Assembly (NCBI GenBank): GCA_003152255.1 | Contig: PLZT01000018.1 | Span: forward strand, 1-5,982 | Source of the DNA: Methylocystaceae bacterium | GTDB taxonomy: Bacteria; Pseudomonadota; Alphaproteobacteria; Rhizobiales; Beijerinckiaceae | Length of the DNA: 5,982 nucleotides | Direction: 5' to 3' | In this document: piece after piece, positions 1-5,728 of the stretch | Layout: every line of letters begins with the position of its first letter | Numbering within the stretch: the stretch's first letter is position 1 | The notes under the pieces: generated by a model | What the model was told of the DNA's origin: nothing | Databases searched by the model: none | What the model saw: the letters and a program-made list of their open reading frames with translations, nothing else | Made by a program: the position numbers and the translations under genes

Positions 1-2
1 TC

Positions 3-80
3 CAACGCCGCGCCTACGGCCTGCGCGACGAGGAATATCTCAAACTCAAAATCCTCACATCCAGCCTTCCTGAACTATAG
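3..80 (+). CDS. C-terminal end of an ISL3-like transposase (partial, enters from left edge)
   Basis: This frame is open from the left edge to a TAG at 78-80 and encodes 25 residues that begin QRRAYGLRDEEYLKLKIL and finish SSLPEL. The R-R-A-Y-G-x-R-D-x-x-Y pattern near the C-terminus is what I know from DDE transposases of the ISL3 (IS204/IS1001/IS1165) type, where it is the last conserved block. The stop lies 39 bp before the outer end of a terminal repeat at 99-119, the expected spacing between a transposase gene and its IS end. The family assignment comes from remembered motif similarity plus the GGCTCTTC-type terminus. The catalytic domain lies outside the window, so whether the element is active cannot be judged. 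Confidence 0.7.
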   Translation, partial: QRRAYGLRDEEYLKLKILTSSLPEL

Positions 81-98
81 TTTCAAGCCGTTACTACC

Positions 99-119
99 CA
101 CAAAAAACGCAGAAGAGCC
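99..119 (+). repeat. Right terminal inverted repeat of the left ISL3-like element
   Basis: Positions 100-119 read acaaaaaacgcagaagagcc. The reverse complement of 5963-5982 at the other end of the window agrees with this at 18 of 20 positions, and agreement stops exactly after 119 (base 120 does not match). The outer end reads GGCTCTTC inward, as in ISL3-family termini. The repeat lies just downstream of the transposase stop, so it is the right end of an element oriented left to right. ISL3 elements usually duplicate 8 bp; the predicted duplicate here is 120-127 (ggatttat), to be sought upstream of the element outside the window. Confidence 0.8.
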
Positions 120-205
120 GGATTTATTGACCGGCAGTGCCATAGAACTCTACAGGATTTCAGAAAAAATGTAGATGACCCAGCATTTATTATCCACATT
201 CATGC

Positions 206-1081
206 TTATACAAAGCGTTTCCTATGAATTGTCCAATGCGGAAGAGAACTGTTTCTCAGGCGATCGTCGCCAACAGCGAGCAAAATATCTCCAAGGTCGA
301 AGTTAGATGTTAGCGCATGATGTAACTTTTCGAGCACTTCCTCTAATTCATTAATCTGCTCGAGTGGTTTACGTTGCTCTAAATACGCTCTTAAAACATC
401 AACCTTTGACGCTTGGATATGCTGCAAATCAGAAATAGCTTGATGCTCGTTAGTGCGCTTTAACTCGGTAAAGTCGTGCCGAGCATGTCTTGCGTCGCTT
501 CCGGGCTCTTCGTTGGGTCTAGCCAATTTTTCTCTGGAGTTTTCGTTTAAGAAGAACAAAGCTGCCTCCGAACAATCATCGTGAATAACAGCGGAAAGGA
601 CGTCTATGAGGCCACACTTTGGATAGACGAAAGCGTAAAGCTTACGGAAGCTTTTTGGGTTTATAATATTTAACTCCGCGCTTAAGTTTGAGAAGGCGGA
701 AAGAAAGACGGCTAGGTCGTCTTTTTGGACAACAAGATTTTGTCTGAGGCTGGTATCATACTCAGACCACCAGCCGCTATGCAGACGATCGAGCAACCTT
801 TCAATACGTGCTGGCTCGCCATATTGACCAATTGTTTCGCCTATTTCCTTCTCCAGCAAGGTATGGACGCGCCTGCGTTCGCCCTCGGGCGTAGAGCCGG
901 GCTTTAGGCTTGAAAGTTCTTGAGCCCATATATCGTCGAGCCGCCGGAAGCGCTTTAGGGCTTTAACGGCAGAGCGACAATCCGCCATGAGCTGCGATCG
1001 CCGTTGCGCCACGTAAGTCCCAACTACGGTGATTGACGCGCCAACTACAGCGCCTACTGCACCCCACAATGCGTCGGACAT
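206..1081 (-). CDS. Membrane-anchored protein of unknown function (291 aa)
   Basis: I do not recognise this family. The protein starts MSDALWGAVGAVVGASITVV: residues 4-25 form one hydrophobic, glycine-rich helix followed by QRR, so an N-terminal membrane anchor with the body in the cytoplasm is likely (positive-inside rule). The remaining 265 residues are charged and mostly helical in character. A stretch rich in Glu, Leu and Lys near the C-terminus (EQINELEEVLEKLHHAL) could form a coiled coil. The ATG at 1081 is chosen over the in-frame GTG at 1090 because an AAGGAG motif (1091-1096 on the minus strand) sits 8 bases before the ATG but directly abuts the GTG. It lies 64 bp downstream of the 196-aa gene on the same strand, so co-transcription is possible. 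Its DNA is visibly more AT-rich than the genes to its right, suggesting a separate origin. Confidence 0.75.
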   Translation of the reverse strand: MSDALWGAVGAVVGASITVVGTYVAQRRSQLMADCRSAVKALKRFRRLDDIWAQELSSLKPGSTPEGERRRVHTLLEKEIGETIGQYGEPARIERLLDRLHSGWWSEYDTSLRQNLVVQKDDLAVFLSAFSNLSAELNIINPKSFRKLYAFVYPKCGLIDVLSAVIHDDCSEAALFFLNENSREKLARPNEEPGSDARHARHDFTELKRTNEHQAISDLQHIQASKVDVLRAYLEQRKPLEQINELEEVLEKLHHALTSNFDLGDILLAVGDDRLRNSSLPHWTIHRKRFV

Positions 1082-1145
1082 GCTAAACACTCCTTCGACG
1101 TCCTTATAAGCGTCCGCCCTTCCTCGGCAGCAAGGCCGCTTGCCG

Positions 1146-1736
1146 TCATCCCCGCCGAGGCAGCTTTGACCCGCGCGGTTCGTCCCGGCCCCAAAAGAAC
1201 AAAAGCAAGGCCAGCAGAATGGCGGCGGTGAGGAGATAATAGGGCAGCCTCACGGGGTAGGGTCGGCCGACAGTGAAGGGAAAGCGGGCGACCCAATGTT
1301 CGTCCTGTGGTCCATCCACATTAACGATCCCAGCGTAATTGCCAGCATCAACGAAATTGTGCCGTAGGCTGATGCTCCCAGACGGATATGTTTTCGGCGG
1401 CAGATAGGCGACGGTGACGTCCTCGATGGACTCGCGCTCCTCGACCTCGCCGACATCGCGCACGATTCTGAAATCGACCTTCATTTCGCGCATTTCGTCC
1501 TGCGCGAAATCCATAGCGAAGATAGTGTCGCCAGTCGCTGGAACGTCTTCACAGAACCTCTTGCGTGGTTTCGCCGATTGGTAGCCGGAGAAATACATGT
1601 AGTTCGCGCCCAAGGTCAGCAAGCAAACGTCTCGATTGAGCGTTAGAGCGCCCCGTGCGAGAGCGGCGGGTGTGGGCCAAGCGAATGCCCAGCACGCTGC
1701 GGCTATCAGGCCGCGACATATTCGCCGGATACTCAT
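1146..1736 (-). CDS. Exported protein with C-terminal membrane anchor (196 aa), possibly metal-related
   Basis: Residues 1-28 form a signal peptide (basic start, hydrophobic core, AALA before the likely cut). A periplasmic domain of about 135 residues follows. Residues 164-183 are a strongly hydrophobic helix followed by a basic tail (RDEPRGSKLPRRG), so the product should be tethered in the inner membrane facing the periplasm. The mature domain has two cysteines, C38 and C62, flanking aromatic and Met-containing sequence (ANYMYFSGYQ) and followed by FCEDVPATGDT. The later part (VAYLPPKTYPSGSISLRHNF) looks like beta-strand. This layout of signal, small beta domain and C-terminal helix resembles copper-site proteins such as PmoD, but I cannot assign it to that family. 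A GGGAG ribosome binding site lies about 6 bases before the ATG. The upstream phosphatase remnant stops 3 bp before this start. Confidence 0.75.
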   Translation of the reverse strand: MSIRRICRGLIAAACWAFAWPTPAALARGALTLNRDVCLLTLGANYMYFSGYQSAKPRKRFCEDVPATGDTIFAMDFAQDEMREMKVDFRIVRDVGEVEERESIEDVTVAYLPPKTYPSGSISLRHNFVDAGNYAGIVNVDGPQDEHWVARFPFTVGRPYPVRLPYYLLTAAILLALLLFFWGRDEPRGSKLPRRG

Positions 1737-1739
1737 TGG

Positions 1740-1826
1740 CTACTCCCGGATGGTGGGTCGGCGGGCGAGCATGTCATACATTCCGTGAATGTCGCCAATG
1801 GCCACCGTGATCATGAGGTATTCCAT
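1740..1826 (-). pseudogene. N-terminal remnant of a GDIHG metallophosphoesterase (Ser/Thr phosphatase type)
   Basis: A 28-codon minus-strand frame from the ATG at 1826 to a TAG at 1740-1742 encodes MEYLMITVAIGDIHGMYDML followed by ARRPTIRE. The segment ITVAIGDIHGMYDML is the first metal-binding motif (GDxHG) of calcineurin-like phosphoesterases of the PrpE/PP2A-like type, which open with just such a strand. The rest of the family's roughly 200-250 residues is absent, and similarity stops near position 1765, so this is a deletion remnant. A second in-frame ATG at 1814 (MITVAIGD) may have been the original start. The remnant ends 3 bp before the ATG of the 196-aa gene and overlaps its ribosome binding site, so any translation of it could influence that gene. 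Confidence 0.6.
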
Positions 1827-1949
1827 GAGGCTTGCGTTTAACCGAAACGAGGGTGAGGGCTGATGTCATATTTCGGTAGTGGGCCAGTTTGAATGTGGCA
1901 ATGCATGATCACTCTGGAATGCTTCAGCATCGCGTGCCATATTGTCCAT

Positions 1950-2144
1950 ATGGTAGAAATTCCGCCCCCACTCATGACGCCTCACAAACGTGAGGACAGC
2001 TCTGGATGGCTGGTCATAGTTTCATGGCCGGACGGACCAGAAGAGCGACTGAACGGATTCCGTTCATTGGCCGACGTGACAAGTTGGCTCTCCGTTGGGT
2101 CGCAAGAATGGCTTAAGCAGCATCCGCGGAACAAAAATGCCTGA
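1950..2144 (+). CDS. Small hypothetical protein (64 aa)
   Basis: The predicted product is a soluble 64-aa protein with no signal peptide or membrane helix. Its core, GWLVIVSWPDGPEERLNGF followed by a helix ending SQEWLKQH, resembles short proteins common in Alphaproteobacteria with a 'W-V-V-x-V-S-W-P-D-G-x-E-E' strand pair and a closing amphipathic helix. I recall no function for them. The start is uncertain: the frame is open from an ATG at 1893, but the first 19 residues (MWQCMITLECFSIACHIVH) do not fit the small-protein pattern. ATGs at 1950 and 1974 are the better candidates; none has a strong ribosome binding site. The TGA at 2142-2144 falls right where the truncated IS1595 transposase sequence begins. 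Confidence 0.5.
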   Translation: MVEIPPPLMTPHKREDSSGWLVIVSWPDGPEERLNGFRSLADVTSWLSVGSQEWLKQHPRNKNA

Positions 2145-2614
2145 TCACCCCAAGGTGGCGCTGGCAAGGCAGTTGTGGTTGGCGTAATCGAACGCGGCGG
2201 AGAACTGCGCACGGCTCATATCGAGGATACGAAGGCGAAGACCATTCACGGGTTCGTCAAGGCGAATGTTGAGCAAGGTTCAAACTTGATGACCGACGAA
2301 GACCGCTCTTTCATCGGCATGAACGGGCATTTCAATGTCCAGAGCGTCAATCATTCGGCGGGAGAATATGTCCGCGATGAAACGATCCACACAAATGGAA
2401 TCGAGAGCGTTTGCGCGCTTCTCAAGCGCCAGATTATCGGTATCCACCATTGGGTTTCCGACGAGCATCTGAACCGCTATCTTTCCGAAATGACGTGGCG
2501 CTTCAATCGCCGCAACATGAAGGTGACCGCACGCATTCCCGCTCGGACAGGTTGACGCCTGCAGCGACTTCGGATCAGGCGATGACCGGCAAATTTGCCG
2601 GTCTAGGCGGGTAA
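2145..2614 (+). pseudogene. Truncated, frameshifted IS1595-family (ISXO2-like) transposase
   Basis: From about 2154 the frame encodes GGAGKAVVVGVIERGGELRT, continuing with TDEDRSFIGM, VNHSAGEYVRDETIHTNGIES and ALLKRQIIGIHHWVSDEHLNRYLSEMTWRFNRRNM. These are the ordered blocks of the IS1595/ISXO2 DDE domain, with the second acidic residue at codon 2295-2297 and the HTNGIES block (around 2388-2405) carrying the third catalytic position. Everything upstream is missing: the zinc-finger N-terminus and the first catalytic Asp (VDE-x-x-x-GG block), roughly 150 residues. After RRNMK the frame runs to a stop at 2555. The neighbouring frame instead continues with EGDRTH and stays open to 2614, which fits the usual family C-terminus better, so a frameshift near 2518-2525 is likely. 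The element must be inactive. Confidence 0.8.
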
Positions 2615-2892
2615 GAAAAGAAGCCGCCGAACCCCAGCGCCGGCGGCTTCCTCACACCCTGAAATGTCGCCGCGACCAAGGTCTTGCTCAAACTCATGAA
2701 TCTCGGCATGTCGCTTCTTATTAGCGTCGCAGATTTCGCCAGACCGAATAAGTGAACGTGTTGGTTCGGATCGTCGCGCCCTCTCCTCGGCAAGATGGGC
2801 AAGAATTCGCGCGCTGAGACGCCATTTCCCGCCATCGCAAGGGCGCGTCGCTTCATCTGCTCGGCTTGCGGATCGCGAGCGGGTTCCGGCAT
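2575..2892 (-). CDS. Doubtful minus-strand ORF, possibly a decayed gene (105 codons)
   Basis: The frame starts MPEPARDPQAEQMKRRALAM and has a plausible charged, helical N-terminal half (EQMKRRALAMAGNGVSAREFL), but I recognise no family. Its last 25-30 codons run through the terminator hairpin at 2620-2650 (RKPPALGFGGFF is encoded by the stem), which a genuine gene would rarely do. An adjacent minus-strand frame is also open here and reads protein-like (EICDANKKRHAEIHEFEQDL) just before the hairpin, so a single ancestral gene broken by a frameshift near 2740-2780 is possible. No convincing ribosome binding site precedes the ATG. The terminator's orientation is the best argument that something was transcribed leftward here. 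Confidence 0.25.
   Translation of the reverse strand: MPEPARDPQAEQMKRRALAMAGNGVSAREFLPILPRRGRDDPNQHVHLFGLAKSATLIRSDMPRFMSLSKTLVAATFQGVRKPPALGFGGFFSYPPRPANLPVIA
2585..2602. repeat. Perfect 18-bp palindrome
   Basis: The sequence accggcaaatttgccggt is identical to its reverse complement and lies at the end of the decayed IS1595 transposase frame. It could fold only as a hairpin with a very small loop, or act as a dimeric protein-binding site. No known operator is recognised. It may simply be a terminal piece of the old element. Confidence 0.5.
2620..2650 (-). terminator. Rho-independent terminator read on the minus strand
   Basis: A 10-bp perfect stem (gaagccgccg at 2620-2629, cggcggcttc at 2641-2650) encloses an 11-base loop. 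Read on the minus strand it is followed at once by TTTTCTT; on the plus strand no T-run follows. It therefore should end a leftward transcript arriving from about 2900, and would also separate the plus-strand IS remnant from that unit. Confidence 0.65.
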
Positions 2893-3018
2893 GCCGAATA
2901 ATAGCTCACCATAGGTGCAACCTTCAGAAGCTAAAACCGTTGTCCAAATAAGTACTTTCGGAAGCCTGCGGCGAATAGTTTAGCTACAGCGGGTGCAGCG
3001 ATCGAAAGGGCAGCAATC

Positions 3019-3312
3019 ATGACATTCGAAGCCATCGACCTCACTAAGAATCCGGTTTTGGCAATTCTACTGAATTCACAGGCGTATAATGCGAATATGT
3101 TTGAACTCGCGGCCTTCAACTTTGACGCCGCGTTCAAATATGCCGACAAATTGTCAAGAGTAGGGTCGGCGCAGGAATTTGCCGACGCGGCGGTCGATCA
3201 AATTCGTGACCAATTCGAAGCGCTGTCGGAGCAGGCCGAGGAGTTATCGGCGACAATTCAAAGAACATTATCGAAAGACGACGCCGCGGCGGAATCCGGG
3301 TTCGGGGATTAG
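3019..3312 (+). CDS. Phasin-family protein (polyhydroxyalkanoate granule-associated)
   Basis: The 97-aa product is an almost wholly helical amphipathic protein with no signal peptide. The string NPVLAILLNSQAYNANMFEL followed by AAFNFDAAFKYADKLSRVGSAQEFADAAVDQIRDQFEALSEQAEELS has the pattern of phasin_2 proteins: N-terminal aromatic/Leu-rich helix, then 'SAQEFADLQADQIRDQFE'-like repeats of small and charged residues and a coiled-coil end. Phasins coat polyhydroxyalkanoate granules in the cytoplasm and control their size and number. At 97 aa it is at the short end of the usual 100-150 aa. An AAAGGG ribosome binding site (3005-3010) lies 8 bases before the ATG. It stands alone, with no pha synthesis genes in the window. 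Confidence 0.85.
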   Translation: MTFEAIDLTKNPVLAILLNSQAYNANMFELAAFNFDAAFKYADKLSRVGSAQEFADAAVDQIRDQFEALSEQAEELSATIQRTLSKDDAAAESGFGD

Positions 3313-3745
3313 AGCGAAGGTGGATCAGGCCGCTGTTGCGGTTGAAAACACAAAAACAGGGCGCCAGCGCGTCAGTGGTGGGCTGCTTCGTCTGTTCGGC
3401 GGCCCGCAGCGCGTTGACGTGTCGCCCGACTGGGGCAGGCATAGGGCGGCGGGAACGGGGCGGTGGTCGCGCCGACGCCAAGGGCGGGCATGTTGGCTAG
3501 AGTCATCGCGGGGTCGGCGTGCCGCGCGGGCGGGCGAATATTCTCTGACGGGCTTCCCTGCGCGAGGAAGCAGGATCAAAAAGCCGTCTTCATGGGCCCG
3601 CTCAGCCGCGCGCGCCCTACATGGTAGGTCGACGGTTGCGCAAGAAGCGGTCCGGCGCTTTGGGGCAAATCAAGTTTGGCTTGGCCGAAGAACCCGCGCC
3701 AGAAAGACGTTCTTGCTCCATCAGGCTGCTTCACAGGAGGAGCTC
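3313..3745 (+). other. 433-bp gap between phasin and cupin genes; no supported gene
   Basis: The cupin frame remains open upstream through all of this stretch, but the translation is Arg/Gly/Ala-rich and low in hydrophobic runs, as expected from GC-rich non-coding DNA. Minus-strand frames are equally unconvincing. A small hairpin lies at 3552-3571 (gcttcc, 8-base loop, ggaagc) without a T-run. The stretch presumably contains the cupin promoter, but I see no clear -35/-10 pair. Confidence 0.5.
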
Positions 3746-4231
3746 ATGAAACGCACATTATTCGCCCTCATTGCCGGCGGCGGTATCGCTTTTGGCTCGG
3801 CGGCTGTGGCCGAAATGATAGACACGCACAAGGTTTTCCTGCCGCAGGACATCAAATGGGGACCGGTGCCCCCCTCCTTGCCAACAGGAGCAGAGGCGGC
3901 GGTGCTGTATGGCGACCCGGCCAAGGAGGGCATGTTTGCGCTTCGGGTCAGGATGCCGAAAGGCTACAAAATCGCCCCGCACACGCACCCACAACCCGAG
4001 GTCATCACGGTCATCTCGGGCAAATTCAGTTTAGGCATGGGGCCGGCGGCGAATCGCGCCAGCATTGAATCCCTGCCAGCTGGCAGTTTCTCGTCGACGC
4101 CGCCGGGCGTTGCTCATTACGTCTTTGTCGACGAAGACTCGGTTGTGCAAATCAACGCGACAGGGCCTTGGGGCATCGACTACATCGGCCCAAGGAATGA
4201 TCCTCGCCTAAACGTGGCGCCGTCAAAATAG
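3746..4231 (+). CDS. Secreted single-domain cupin (161 aa)
   Basis: Residues 1-22 are a classical signal peptide (MKRTLFALIAGGGIAFGSAAVA). The mature protein carries a cupin barrel. Motif 1 fits G-x5-H-x-H-x3-E-x6-G exactly: G73, H79, H81, E85, G92. Motif 2 fits G-x5-P-x-G-x2-H: G113, P119, G121, H124; its last Asn is replaced by Val. H79, H81, E85 and H124 should bind one metal ion (commonly Fe, Mn, Ni or Zn in the family). The substrate cannot be told: periplasmic cupins of this size include dioxygenase-like and ChrR-like anti-oxidant proteins. The start is fixed by AGGAGGAG at 3735-3742 just before the ATG, and by the signal peptide; the longer open frame back to 3179 has no such support. 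A GC-rich hairpin follows 48 bp downstream. Confidence 0.88.
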   Translation: MKRTLFALIAGGGIAFGSAAVAEMIDTHKVFLPQDIKWGPVPPSLPTGAEAAVLYGDPAKEGMFALRVRMPKGYKIAPHTHPQPEVITVISGKFSLGMGPAANRASIESLPAGSFSSTPPGVAHYVFVDEDSVVQINATGPWGIDYIGPRNDPRLNVAPSK

Positions 4232-4250
4232 CAAAGGCTGACGGGCGGTG

Positions 4251-4305
4251 CTTCGGGCCCGAAGGGGCAAACGCAAAACGGCCCGCCGTACATCCGGGCG
4301 GGCCG
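4251..4305. terminator. Palindrome plus GC-rich stem-loop after the cupin gene
   Basis: The 14-bp palindrome cttcgggcccgaag (4251-4264) is followed by a 9-bp perfect stem (cggcccgcc 4279-4287, ggcgggccg 4297-4305) with a 9-base loop. Downstream on the plus strand the T content is low; on the minus strand the stem is followed by TTTTGCGTTT. It is well placed to end or stabilise the cupin transcript, but its T-tract suits a leftward transcript better, so it may act in both directions. Confidence 0.5.
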
Positions 4306-4441
4306 CTTCGCGGCGTCTGGTTGTGCAACCGTTCGCGTAATAAAAAAAGTGCAGGCGAGACGATGCAAGAGCGGCTTAGGAGAGTCCCTTCATTAGCACC
4401 CCGCAGCCCAGCCTACGATGGGGACTCGGGCGCGGAGATAA

Positions 4442-4850
4442 GAGTGCGCCGGCCGCCAATTCGAGGGCGATCTTCGTCAGCGCGTCGAGTTCATCGCCGA
4501 GCACGGCGGCGGGGCGGCCGTTAGGTTGCGGATACGATCAGGATTAGTCTGAAAACGCAAAAGGCGAGACAGTTGCGGATTTGATCAATGCAGATGTCGT
4601 CGAGGAGAAAGGCGGCAGGGTTTTCCGCTCCGTCAACCCACCACCGAAGTCTCCCTCACCTGCCACGGCGCCAAAATCAAGCCCGAGATCAAGCCCAAGC
4701 TGGATGAAATGAATGTAAGTAATTTCCGAGTCTACCGGAGCCCCTTTGTAGCCAGCTATGCTGCGATCAATCAGCCTGATGGCTGGGCTGCTGGTGCTCG
4801 GCAGTTGCCGATTCGGCGGAGGGTGCCACCTCCTAAACTCAGGGGAATCA
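4442..4850 (+). pseudogene. Decayed coding sequence between cupin and Spy-like genes
   Basis: The 620-bp gap before the Spy-like gene has no intact gene, but plus-strand pieces read like protein in shifting frames. 4442-4552 encodes AGRQFEGDLRQRVEFIAEHG and ends at a TGA. From 4548 a second frame gives SENAKGETVADLINADVVEE, then degenerates to Pro/Ser-rich text. From about 4647 a third frame reads EVSLTCHGAKIKPEIKPKLD up to the next gene. The frame changes would fit one or more genes broken by small insertions or deletions. I cannot name the ancestor, and chance open reading in GC-rich DNA remains a real alternative. Confidence 0.25.
4676..4699 (+). repeat. Tandem 12-bp repeat, two units
   Basis: Units atcaagcccgag (4676-4687) and atcaagcccaag (4688-4699) differ at one base. 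In the frame that reads IKPEIKPK they keep the reading frame, as a coding duplication would. Confidence 0.5.
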
Positions 4851-4851
4851 A

Positions 4852-5382
4852 ATGAAAAAGCATTTTCTGATAGCCGCAACAGCGGCGGCGCTTGTCTTGC
4901 CCGGCCTATCCTACAGCGTGTTTGCCGCGCAGCCGGAACAGGCAACCGAACATCCTCAGCTTTCAGCGGAGCAATTAGCCGCCTTTAGCGATGCGCGCAT
5001 CGCCGCGCTGAAAGCTGTACTGAAACTGACGCCAGCGCAGGAAAAGAATTGGCCTGCACTCGAAGCCGTGCTTCGAGACATCGGCAAAGATAGGGCTGCG
5101 CGCGCGGTCGAATGGCATGAGAAAGCGAAAGAGCATCACGAGAAACGCGACTTGATCGAGGGCTTCCGGCTCGCCGCAAAACACCTTTCGGCCCGCAGCG
5201 CCGAACTGGAAAAAATCGCGGATGCGGCCAAGCCGCTCTATGACGGTCTAGATGACGCACAGAAATATCGCTTTGGGGTTCTTCTCCACGAGGTCTTCAC
5301 GCATCACGACTACCGCAAGCATTGGGGCGTGCATCCCGATGAACATTCGGACGAAGATGGTGATAGCGAACGCCAGGAGTGA
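4852..5382 (+). CDS. Periplasmic Spy/CpxP-family protein with His-rich tail (176 aa)
   Basis: Residues 1-26 are a signal peptide (MKKHFLIAATAAALVLPGLS, cut likely after VFAA or nearby). The mature protein is all helical and carries the family's LTxxQ motif twice: LTPAQ at 59-63, inside AVLKLTPAQEKNWPAL, and the variant LDDAQ at 133-137. Spy/CpxP proteins are ATP-independent periplasmic chaperones or stress sensors, often induced by metals or envelope damage. Two histidine-rich parts stand out: EWHEKAKEHHEKRD in the middle, and a tail with H146, H151, H152, H157, H161 and H165 ending in a run of Asp and Glu, which suggests metal binding. AGGGGA at 4841-4846 provides the ribosome binding site 5 bases before the ATG. 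A hairpin follows 65 bp after the stop. Confidence 0.85.
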   Translation: MKKHFLIAATAAALVLPGLSYSVFAAQPEQATEHPQLSAEQLAAFSDARIAALKAVLKLTPAQEKNWPALEAVLRDIGKDRAARAVEWHEKAKEHHEKRDLIEGFRLAAKHLSARSAELEKIADAAKPLYDGLDDAQKYRFGVLLHEVFTHHDYRKHWGVHPDEHSDEDGDSERQE

Positions 5383-5447
5383 GTTCCCGTCGGTAGCGCG
5401 AGTCAGAAGTCGCTCATCGCTTCATGGCGCGCCGAATGGAAGCGCCG

Positions 5448-5474
5448 CTGACTTCGCACAATTTGCGAAGTCAG
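5448..5474 (+). terminator. Strong stem-loop downstream of the Spy-like gene
   Basis: An 11-bp perfect stem (ctgacttcgca 5448-5458, tgcgaagtcag 5464-5474) closes a 5-base loop and is followed by attgcatcttcattt, a T-rich but interrupted tract. It most likely terminates the Spy-like transcript. An additional agtcagaagtcgc at 5401-5413 partly matches one arm, so an alternative pairing is conceivable. Confidence 0.65.
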
Positions 5475-5519
5475 ATTGCATCTTCATTTAACCAGCGCCC
5501 TCTTATGAAGATGGGTTCA

Positions 5520-5611
5520 GAAACTACTCAAACCATGTCAATCCCAAGACCGAACGATTATCGGGCAGCATTCACCAATAGCGTTCCACGAGGATCGGGC
5601 TGAGTAGTTTC
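5520..5611. repeat. 92-bp segment bounded by 11-bp perfect inverted repeats
   Basis: The arm gaaactactca (5520-5530) is matched by its exact reverse complement tgagtagtttc (5601-5611), with 70 bp between. The match does not extend outward or inward. No open reading frame of note lies inside. It could be a miniature inverted-repeat element, the joined ends of a deleted IS, or a pair of binding sites. It resembles no element I can name. Confidence 0.45.
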
Positions 5612-5677
5612 CGTATCTTGATTCGGGTAACGCCGCACATGGTCGCATGGAGGAGAATCGTGGAGCAGAGGGGTTCC

Positions 5678-5695
5678 GGGCGCCATCCGGCGCCC
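5678..5695 (+). promoter_or_regulatory. Hairpin in the leader of the SmbP-like gene
   Basis: The stem gggcgcc (5678-5684) and ggcgccc (5689-5695) is perfect, with a 4-base loop, and ends 33 bases before the ATG. It is not followed by a T-run, so a role in transcript stability or translation is more likely than termination. It lies between a strong unused-looking GGAGGAG at 5649-5655 and the ribosome binding site at 5715-5720. Confidence 0.4.
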
Positions 5696-5728
5696 ATAGA
5701 CCGAACGCCAAATAAGAGGAGCGTAGTG

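Noticed and set aside
142..176. Weak inverted repeat (tctaca and tgtaga) downstream of the 291-aa gene
   Set aside because: The stem is 6 bp with a loop of about 15 bases and no T-run in the right place; not convincing as a terminator.
725..907. Plus-strand 60-codon frame
   Set aside because: It is antisense inside the 291-aa gene, without a ribosome binding site or a recognisable product.
1054..1296. Minus-strand 80-codon frame overlapping two genes
   Set aside because: It lies out of frame across the end of the 196-aa gene and the start of the 291-aa gene; the composition is that of a shadow frame.
1893..1949. Upstream start for the small 64-aa protein
   Set aside because: The added 19 residues are Cys/His-rich and unlike the rest, and there is no clear ribosome binding site; kept only as an alternative.
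2940..3018. Possible sigma-70 promoter before the phasin gene (TTGTCC at 2940)
   Set aside because: No acceptable -10 hexamer lies at 16-18 bp spacing, so I do not report it as a promoter.
3179..3745. Long N-terminal extension of the cupin frame
   Set aside because: The upstream translation is Arg/Gly-rich and overlaps the phasin gene; the ATG at 3746 has an excellent ribosome binding site and begins a clean signal peptide.
4544..4945. Minus-strand open frame of 133 codons
   Set aside because: It is antisense to the start of the Spy-like gene and the gap before it, has low-complexity composition and lacks a ribosome binding site.
4758..4988. Lipoprotein-like frame starting MLRSISLMAGLLVLGSC
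   Set aside because: It has an attractive lipobox, but no ribosome binding site, and most of it overlaps the Spy-like gene in another frame; there is no independent stop before that gene.
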